NCBI GenBank assembly: GCA_045806505.1
Contig: JBJMJE010000276.1
Coordinates: 1-15,711 of the forward strand
Reading direction: 5' to 3'
Length of the DNA stretch: 15,711 bases
Origin: DASVFB01 sp045806505
GTDB taxonomy: Bacteria; Actinomycetota; Thermoleophilia; Gaiellales; Gaiellaceae
The notes below the pieces were generated by a model. That model did not search any database and was not told where the DNA came from. It saw only the letters and a list, made by a program, of their open reading frames with translations. The position numbers and the translations under genes are program-made. Positions 12,601 to 15,711 of the stretch are shown in pieces (position 1 is the stretch's first letter; each line of letters opens with the position of its first letter).

Positions 12601-15600
12601 AGAAGTGCACGCCCTCCTTCGCGTCGTCGTGCGCCGCCTTCACCTTGACGAGCTGCGGCGTGTTCCAGCTGTTTTCGTCGAACGTCAGCGTCAGCGTCGT
12701 GACGTACGCGTTCGACGCCTCGTCCCAGATCTTGGTCTGGCCGTCGGTCGTGACGACGATGTGCACCTCGTCCGCCGGCGCGCGCGTCAGGAGCACCTGG
12801 TACGCGTCGTTGTACGGGAGCGAGCCCGGGTGCACCGGGTCGACGTCCTCGGTGACGGCGAGCGTGCCGTCGGGGATCTCCGTGACCGGATCGACCGCGA
12901 CAGGCACGACGTCGGCCGCGTCGTCGTCGTACACGGTGACGCTCGTGCTGAGCACCTTCAGGTTGTCGTAGGCGCCGCCGTCGTCGGGGCTCGACCCCTG
13001 GACGATCCGGTGCTGGATGATCGCGGTCCGCGTGCCCTCGGAGAGCGTGTCTGCCGGCGCGACGACGGTCACGTACTGCGGGATCCACCAGTTCGTCCTG
13101 CTGAAGAGCAGCGTGACGCCCGCGTCGCTCGCCGTTGCCGGCGTGCACGTCTGTCCGGCGCAGAGGGCGATGCCCTTGGCGCCCGCCTTGCGTTCACGCT
13201 CGCTGATCGGAATGACGCCGGCGGTGACCTGGACGTTCTCTTCCGGCGCGCGCGTGAGCAGGACGGTGTAGGTGGCGACGACGAGGTTCGACGGCGCCGA
13301 CGGTCCGGAGTCGCGCTGCTCGAAGACGCGCAGCGGGCCGTTCGGGAACGCGATCACGACGCCTGCCTCGTCGTTGTCGGCGATCCGGACCGGGACGTCC
13401 TGCACGAAGAGGCCGGAGAAGCGCGGATCGTTGCTCAGCGCGGCCATGTCGATCAAACCGCTGTGGCCCTCCAGGTTGTTCGAGACGACGGTGATCGTCT
13501 GGCCGTTCGTGCCGCCGACGTTGAAGACGTCGCTGCCGAGGCCGCCGAAGACCTCGACGTCGACGTTCTCCGGTGTGCTCACGATGTAGAAGCGGTCGTT
13601 GCCCTCCTGCGCGTCGACGACGAGCTTCTCGACGCCCTGGTAGGTGACGAAGAGGCCGGCGCCGAAGACGCCCGCGGCGGTGATCACGAAGTCGTCGCCG
13701 AACTCGGTGCCGACGACGACGAGCGTGTCGAGGCCGTCGCCGCCGTCGATCCGCACCGGCGCGTTGACCGTGTACGAGATGAAGTCGGCGCCCTGGCCGC
13801 CGTTCAGGTTCACGAACGGAGCGGCCGGGTCGTCCGGATTGACGCGGACGAACGCGCGGACGAGGAACGTGTCGTTGTCGTTCTCGCCGAAGAGGAACAG
13901 CTCGGCGAGGTTGCGGTAGATCGTGAAGCTGTCGTCGCCGTTGCCGCCGAACAGCGTCGTCGTGTTGCTGATGCCGTTCGAGAGGTAGCCGCGGGTGGTC
14001 AGCGTCGTGTGGAAGAAGTCTTCTGGGATGAGGCCGTTGTCCGGGTTGGAACCGTCGCGCGCGGACTGGAAGACCTGACCGACCTGGAACGTGTCGTCGC
14101 CGTCGTCGCCGAAGACCGTCGTCGGCGCGAGGTTGTCGTCCATCACGAACGTGTCGTCGCCGCCGCCGCCGAAGACCTCGACGTTGCCGTTAATGAAGCT
14201 GTCGTAGTCGACGCGCTCGAAGAAGCCGCCCGGGACGGCGCTCTTGCTCGCGTCGACCTGGAACGCGGCGACCATGCCCCTGCCCGGCCTCACCGTCGGG
14301 TCGGTGGCACGGAAGAGGAAGAAGTTCGGGTCGTCGTTGCCGAAGATCCGGAGCTGGTTGACGCCCGGGTCGGGCTTGCCGTCGTGCGGCGTCGGGGCGT
14401 CGAGCACCTCGATCAGCGAGTGGCCGGTGCCGGCAAGGCCGATCTCGTACAGGTCGCTGCCGTTGTTGCCGTGCAGCGTCAGCGTTCCGGCGACGTGGTT
14501 CTCGTGCGTCGGCAGGCCGTCCGCGTCGTAGTTCACGCGCACGACGTCGTTGCCGCCGCCGAGGAAGATCGTGGCCGGGCCGCCGATGCCGCCGATGTTC
14601 ACGACGTCGTTGACCCGGTTCGGGTCGGCCGGGTCGGTCGCCTCGTCGCCCGCGTGCAGGATCAGCTCGCTGCCGGCCGGCGTCGAACCGACGAAGAACT
14701 CGTCGTCGAAGTTGGAGAGCGCGATCTCGATGTGCTTGAACGCCGTGTAGTTGATCCCCAGCAGCATCCCGAGGCCGCTCAGCCTCGTCGCCGTGAGCAC
14801 GCCGGCCTTGTCACCGGTGTTGCCGTGGGTGTCGCCGCTGTCGAAGGCGATGAGGCTGTCCTCGTCGTCGCCGCCGTCGAGCGTCAGGTACGCGCCGGCG
14901 ATCGTGTCGAGGATGCTCAGCGCCTCCGGCTGGAGGTCGTCCGCGTGGCTGCCGACGAGGACGGCGTCCCAGCCGTCGCCCGAGCTGACGAACGTCGGGC
15001 CGGCGATCGTCCTGATGTAGTAGACGTCGTTGCCGTTGCCGCTGTCGACGTAGGTCGACGCGAGGGCGGCGCCGTTGACGGACGTGTACGACGTGTTGTG
15101 CGTCGACTCGATCGTGAAGTGGTTGGCCGCGCGGGTGGTCACGTTGTTCGGCGCGTCGCCGAGGTGGACGTCGAGGCGCTCGAGCTGCTCGTAGTGCATC
15201 GAGCCGCCGGAATGGAAGATGCCGGAGAGCAGCTGGTCCGTCAGCCGGCCGTTGTCCGCGATGGTCGTATCGGCGGTGTCGTCGACGTCGACCTGGTCGA
15301 AGAAGGCGGTGCCCGTGCCGCCGTTGACCGACAGCAGCGCCGAGATCGAGTTTCCGTCGCCGAAGCGGTTGATGAAGGTCGCGGCCGGCGCGGCGACGCC
15401 GTTGACGTCGCGCTCGTGCCATAGGCCTGCCTGGGAGCCGACGTAGACGAGGTCGTCGCCGTCCCCCGTGTTCACGTTCGTCGGGCCGGAGATGGAGCGC
15501 ACCGCGACGCGATCGTTGCCCGCGCCGGTGTTGATCGTCGTCGCGCCCGCCTGCGTCCCGACGATCGTGAACGTGTTGGCGCCGTTTCCGAGCGTGACGT

Positions 15601-15711
15601 TCAGATCGACCTGCGTCGTCGCCGGGATCTGGCCTCCGGCGGCGGGCGCGGCCGGGAAGCTGCGGTCGGTGAAGTAGGCGACGAGGCTCGGCGCCGTCAG
15701 CGTGACGCGGT
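1..15711 (-). CDS. Giant RTX-like / Calx-beta repeat protein, internal fragment (partial at both ends)
   Basis: One minus-strand frame is open across the whole window (5236 complete codons, plus positions 2-15709). I found no in-frame stop, and recognisable repeats stay in this frame from end to end, so there is no sign of a frameshift. The product exceeds 500 kDa at a rough 100 Da per residue, without its ends. In order it holds beaded Asp/Gly repeats (residues 1-770), Calx-beta-like domains (about 770-1275, plus a split one later), a PPC-like domain (about 1357-1481), GETW modules (mostly about 1580-3430), EVQ-type repeats (about 3592-3823) and a long RTX array (about 4164-5236). Known proteins with hemolysin-type calcium-binding and Calx-beta repeats are usually exported and bind Ca2+; adhesion, cell-surface or matrix roles are typical. 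Export and surface location are inferred, because the signal and anchoring ends lie outside the window. No catalytic domain is visible. The exact family name is uncertain. Confidence 0.95.
610..1030 (-). repeat. RTX array, degenerate trailing unit
   Basis: GGPDTITTGNGADIVIGGTD, GDLIHAGAGTDVVVGDNATI, a Thr/Val/Gln-rich spacer (VVHAVQTIAQDGSVSTQNS), then GGADTIYGEAGDDVLVGGAA and GDRIDGGTNRDLIFGDN. The super-repeat order is kept, but the RFGSLPLTLGLV and PSDIDRI spacers are replaced, so the regular 166-residue period breaks here. Confidence 0.8.
1030..2940 (-). repeat. RTX super-repeat of about 166 residues, four copies
   Basis: Each unit reads GGTDTITTGSGDDVIIGGED, a variable spacer, (L)GDxIxAGNGRNLVFGDNGEV, then YAA..., RFGSLPLTLGLV, GGADxITTGSG-DIVLGG, I-GDTIDAGDGNNVVIGDSG and a spacer ending PSDIDRI. 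The plus-strand string gccgtcctcg starts at 1208, 1703, 2201 and 2699, giving periods of 495, 498 and 498 bp. The string ccgttgtcgccga starts at 1080, 1578, 2067 and 2574. All intervals are multiples of three. The GGxGxD turns match hemolysin-type calcium-binding repeats, which form Ca2+-dependent beta-rolls. Conserved segments are nearly identical even in DNA, pointing to recent duplication or homogenisation. Confidence 0.9.
2940..3220 (-). repeat. RTX array, degenerate first unit
   Basis: LVIFGGQGDDTIHGGSGGDV is a good match to the tandem GGxGxDxUx calcium-binding nonapeptide, and VFGDRGLVLYFDPALG matches the 'GDxG' half of the super-repeat that follows. After a spacer (MTQAQLEGLAGTILGHGGPG) comes HDVIYTGLGRDIVIGGVDDD. 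It has the order of the 166-residue unit but diverges in the spacer, so it looks like an older copy. Confidence 0.75.
3220..4240 (-). repeat. Beaded beta repeats leading into the RTX array
   Basis: About 340 residues. It opens with GIDYYGVETLNVNLGSGND, VFNVQGTSAVTNVNLGAG, NERIYVSSQ (a third use of the 'GI-Y-x-LE-x-L' lead-in), then ITYWTGSGDDTITIDGTY and LNTGLGNDAVTVNLNTSDG. After that come strands with little Gly-Asp (VVSVTANGQPVRASANHAL, VVAFVNGVVRHPVIVGDVW), probably a small beta domain at about 3230-3700. The VGDVWTV here has no following helix, so I do not count it as a GETW module. Confidence 0.65.
4240..4935 (-). repeat. Two EVQTL-type beta repeats
   Basis: Copy 1 (about 4640-4930) begins VPEVQTLFIRAASGTYLVG, passes through FDWDSARLAQELKLFFG and LTVTETRSEV, then YRITFLREDATHGWPLLTV and DTTGLQASPDSS. 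Copy 2 (about 4240-4620) begins TTVQTLTVGATGGTFVLHFL, then IDFDATADDLLFPLN and later FTFFFQGEDRRRGIAYVDVS. The order 'EVQ.(I/L).(V/I)....GTF.L', 'A.....L...L', 'V......(Y/F).(I/F)TF.G' is a repeat widely seen in large bacterial surface and phage-associated proteins. Copy 2 carries a longer loop with CPAGTLVC. The repeat's function is unknown to me. Confidence 0.65.
4940..5420 (-). repeat. RTX-like beaded module, second occurrence
   Basis: About 160 residues in the same element order as the module near 14300-15380: VDTLNVFNGDSPADDRGVL, VSGLGMGTGL, GIHYNALEAVNIELGSGND, TFFVDSTHAGRTSITTNDG, NDLVHVKTINGHTEIDTGDG, DDHIRVSND, then LLTLDTGAGAGDVVTVDDS and a new TGLDMP lead-in. Gly-Asp turns at regular spacing suggest a beta-helix or beta-roll. 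Its similarity to the amino-proximal module across about 9 kb indicates internal duplication within the gene. Confidence 0.75.
5420..6060 (-). repeat. GETW modules o and p
   Basis: Two diverged copies. Copy o (Trp codon 5999-6001) reads TREGEKWQLTLGSEVVEYEV, then helix SRVAQRLAQKILDL, then RLIITKGGQSFMV. Copy p (Trp 5663-5665) reads DGSDWTLRLATDTDFPTYSE, then MAGLTRGLAKEIGQG and TQVFFKDPW. The Trp-to-Trp distance is 336 bp (112 residues). They are the last clear copies before the protein returns to RTX-like repeats. Confidence 0.65.
6060..6480 (-). other. Unrecognised beta-rich segment
   Basis: About 140 residues between Calx-beta domain 3 and the next GETW modules. A Pro/Thr-rich linker (LPVETNLPIPTGQLTDAAPA) leads to LNASHVNAQYGERPGFDPRM, then GFAYTVSFLSGDANGATLDV, ISADILSVGSTTAFHVGSV and DTDDVEFSGTPDQSNL. 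Alternating hydrophobics indicate beta strands. I recognise no domain. It lacks the Gly-Asp turns of the RTX blocks and the GETW motif. Confidence 0.5.
6480..6650 (-). other. Back half of Calx-beta-like domain 3
   Basis: QLVFSASTWNLAQSVYVSAV (Trp codon 6596-6598) followed by DDELVEGGDALVFPA aligns with LLFSRTNWWIPQYVTVVA then 'EG' in Calx-beta domain 1 and with LTFDENSWNTPQLVKVKA in domain 2. The usual closing DDD strand is not evident; the chain continues into NGIRGPLAVDGGQ and a Pro/Thr-rich linker. Confidence 0.6.
6650..7490 (-). repeat. GETW modules l, m, n inside Calx-beta-like domain 3
   Basis: Three tandem copies, with Trp codons starting at 7424 (GQDWIAVLDGDDSFAV), 7151 (GETWTVTLDGTAFDYTV) and 6872 (GETWTLTLDGTNFAYTV). 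Spacing is 273 and 279 bp, or 91 and 93 residues. These are the least diverged copies and give the clearest consensus: G-x-x-x-x-GETWT-L/V-TLDG-x-x-F-x-YTV, acidic loop with DxL, helix (VAQRLVAKIN, IARKLAEAL), then a strand pair ending around F-x-I/V-TP. They sit between the two halves of a Calx-beta-like domain. Confidence 0.75.
7490..8310 (-). other. Unique segment ending in the front half of Calx-beta-like domain 3
   Basis: About 270 residues not clearly repeated elsewhere. It includes VTVRLSFFFGTYLLTDQLDY, a Cys pair 23 residues apart (about 8045-8122), RYFHVVNTPDSLGADFRP, a beta motif GKTITIIDGPGQGQSTTI then YDPETHVFTLDSG, and finally NDSYDVVLTGQPS with CATSPC then EVVVDATPVATRTYDSRQ. 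The last part corresponds to the 'YTVLLTRAPE..V.V' strands of Calx-beta domain 1. Its continuation (LVFSASTWNLAQSVYV) appears only after three GETW modules. The function of the first 200 residues is unrecognised. Confidence 0.6.
8310..10965 (-). repeat. Tandem GETW module array, nine copies (c to k)
   Basis: Nine consecutive modules of about 85-113 residues. Each has a strand, then a GETW-type motif followed by alternating hydrophobics, a loop, a helix-like segment (e.g. LATIASALAALI, AAFAARLATAIG, VASALASAINGA, LRTIAQGLVDAIN) and a final strand pair ending in F-x-V/L. Trp codons mark copies c 10904, d 10580, e 10259, f 9998, h 9473, i 9182, j 8870 and k 8531 (first base). Copy g (about 9530-9790) has lost the Trp. 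Spacing is 261-339 bp, always in frame. I cannot name the family. It resembles short beta modules with a 'GDT.TV.(I/L)' strand and an 'IN' helix in bacterial and phage structural proteins, by pattern only. A binding or spacer role is a guess. Confidence 0.75.
10970..11265 (-). other. Linker and front half of a second PPC-like domain
   Basis: The segment ARIQGSGDGSFDLYQFNVTS (about 11043-11102) lines up with LTVKGTGNGESDWFKFTVDA at the front of the preceding PPC-like domain. After about 20 more residues (AMVNPSALASLVASSGSIAD) the sequence passes into the first of nine tandem GETW modules instead of the rest of a PPC domain. I could not find a clear matching second half downstream. It is either a truncated copy or a domain interrupted by the GETW array. 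Confidence 0.5.
11265..11640 (-). other. PPC-like (pre-peptidase C-terminal) beta domain
   Basis: Residues about 1357-1481. The start GESDWFKFTVDAAGRKAS is followed by DIDHGF, LSLLRLYNSTGQLLAQG, DDYLTYTFGAAGTYYLEV and DYELNVQVES. The order 'D-x-F-x-F-x-V', 'L-R-L-Y-x-x-x-G', 'AGTYYLEV', 'Y-x-L-x-V' is that of bacterial PPC-type beta-sandwich domains, common in secreted proteases and giant surface proteins. No protease domain is present in the window. It is preceded by a linker (about 11640-11800) rich in Asn and Asp. Confidence 0.7.
11880..12905 (-). other. Calx-beta-like domain 2, split by inserted repeats
   Basis: The body lies at about 12570-12905 (DAYQVLLTRAPADEVHIVV, then LTFDENSWNTPQLVKVKA with Trp at 12665-12667, then DDAKEGVHFSRIVNAL). 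The expected closing strand, DPVDVTVNDDDAPGVLV, does not follow. It appears at about 11880-11930, roughly 640 bp later. The intervening stretch consists of one truncated and two further GETW modules. The start and end strands align with Calx-beta domain 1, which has no such gap. I infer a nested insertion; a domain boundary that merely looks like a split is possible. Confidence 0.65.
11930..12570 (-). repeat. GETW modules inside Calx-beta 2 (truncated copy, copy a, copy b)
   Basis: A partial copy at about 12370-12570 keeps only the helix and following strands (LSNVARGLAAAVNG, then SGSQVTVNGTRPFTADV). Copy a at about 12075-12370 is complete: TGSKWSLVLNGVTYEY (Trp codon 12320-12322), helix DWADIAAALGDAVA, then EYTTGASFFTV. 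Copy b at about 11930-12075 has only the front half, NDSWSITLNADTAAEL (Trp 12005-12007). The helix-like VARGLAAAVN segment and the GxxW strand are the shared signature of the module that is tandemly repeated further along the protein. Confidence 0.65.
12910..13400 (-). other. Calx-beta-like domain 1
   Basis: Residues about 770-933. It starts with VRIADNDEAGVVIAF, has the strand ATYTVLLTRAPEENVQV, then LLFSRTNWWIPQYVTVVA (Trp codons at 13085-13090), ADTLSEGTRTAIIQHRI, and closes with VTVYDDDAADV. This order (DxD start, 'LTRAPE', 'NW..PQ.V.V', 'EG', closing DDD) matches the Calx-beta fold, a Ca2+-binding immunoglobulin-like beta sandwich found in many bacterial surface proteins. A loop holding CAGQTC is inserted before the NWW strand. 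Calcium binding through the acidic ends is known for the family and only inferred here. Confidence 0.8.
13400..14800 (-). repeat. RTX-like GGxGDDTF repeat block
   Basis: Residues about 303-770. It opens with GINYTAFKHIEIALSNFDDE, then carries a series of Gly/Asp turns followed by F-x-V: VFGGGGDDTFVMDD (about 14140-14180), VFGDDGDDTFQVGQ, LFGGNGDDSFTIYRN, LFGENDNDTFLVRA, LNGGQGADFISY, IDGGDGLDTLVVVG (about 13714-13755) and VFGGLGSDVFNVGG (about 13520-13560). These are close to the hemolysin-type calcium-binding repeat. Between them sit spacer strands such as TYQGVEKLVVDAQEGNDRF. The block ends where a Calx-beta-like domain begins. Confidence 0.8.
14800..15380 (-). repeat. RTX-like module with an SGNGND/SGDGWD core
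   Basis: About 190 residues. A lead-in (SVNGGTGTAFFDQVDVDD) is followed by 'LSGIF..', by MHYEQLERLDVHLG and then by HFTIESTHNTSYTSV and VDSGNGNDVYYIRTIAG. The same order of elements recurs at about 14300-14800 and 4940-5420, which marks a duplicated higher-order module (see findings). The Asp/Gly turns again suggest a beta-helical, possibly Ca2+-stabilised fold. The Met codon at 15197-15199 is internal to this module and is not a credible start. Confidence 0.7.
15380..15711 (-). repeat. Beaded TGxGND repeats at the amino-proximal edge
   Basis: Residues 1-110 of the window product. Short strand-turn units recur, such as TTINTGAGNDRVAVRS and TNVNTGDGDDLVYVGS, spaced about 20 residues apart. 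The Gly-Asp turns with alternating hydrophobic residues resemble the calcium-binding beta-roll/parallel beta-helix repeats of RTX-type proteins. The motif is looser than the classic GGxGxDxUx nonapeptide, so calcium binding is inferred rather than shown. The array runs off the window edge. Confidence 0.75.

Noticed and set aside
15197..15199. First in-frame ATG as the start of the protein
   Set aside because: Upstream codons in the same frame already encode good RTX-like repeats up to the window edge, so the gene starts beyond position 15711.
10760..15424. Plus-strand open frame of about 1550 codons
   Set aside because: It lies in the same antisense register over the real gene and has an Arg/Val/Asp-heavy composition with no domain signature. 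The other long plus-strand frames at 4541-6709 and 7652-10228 fail for the same reason.
1..15711. Several adjacent genes, or a pseudogene with frameshifts
   Set aside because: Recognisable domains stay in a single minus-strand register from end to end, including across the gaps between plus-strand shadow frames, and I saw no in-frame stop.

Overview
The whole window is the interior of one giant gene on the minus strand. One reading frame (minus-strand codons occupying plus positions 15707-15709 down to 2-4) shows no in-frame stop that I can find, gives 5236 consecutive codons, and leaves the window open at both ends. Neither the start codon nor the stop codon is here, so there is no promoter, ribosome binding site, terminator, RNA gene or intergenic space to annotate. 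The product is a mosaic, repeat-built protein of the hemolysin-type calcium-binding (RTX-like) / Calx-beta class. It is rich in Gly, Asp, Thr, Val and Ala and very poor in Cys, as expected of a secreted or surface-attached giant adhesin-like protein.

Layout in protein order, from high to low coordinates. (1) 13400-15711: beaded Asp/Gly repeats of the type TGxGND/GDDxVxV, with recurring 'GI-Y-x-LE' lead-ins. (2) 12910-13400: a Calx-beta-like domain. (3) 11880-12905: a second Calx-beta-like domain whose last strand is separated from its body by about 640 bp of other repeats. (4) 11265-11640: a domain resembling the bacterial pre-peptidase C-terminal (PPC) fold, followed by what looks like the first half of a second copy. 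(5) 8310-10965: nine tandem copies of a module of about 85-110 residues with a 'GETW' signature. (6) 7490-8310: a unique segment ending in the first half of a third Calx-beta-like domain. (7) 6650-7490: three more GETW modules, then the second half of that Calx-beta domain at 6480-6650. (8) 5420-6060: two further GETW modules. (9) 4940-5420: beaded RTX-like repeats. (10) 4240-4935: two copies of an 'EVQTL..' repeat. (11) 3220-4240: more beaded repeats. (12) 1-3220: an RTX array dominated by a super-repeat of about 166 residues (about 498 bp), present in four good copies with degenerate flanks.

The DNA is very GC-rich (one 60-base line counted by eye was about 73%), with G/C-ending codons throughout. 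That fits a high-GC bacterium such as an actinomycete, chloroflexotan, planctomycete or high-GC proteobacterium. Giant proteins of this class occur in several phyla, so I do not assign a taxon.

The most notable signals are the GETW repeat family (16 copies, or 17 with a truncated one), its apparent nesting inside split Calx-beta and possibly PPC-like domains, the cysteines occurring only as five close pairs, and the highly regular 166-residue RTX super-repeat. The long open frames on the plus strand and in other minus frames are shadows of this gene.
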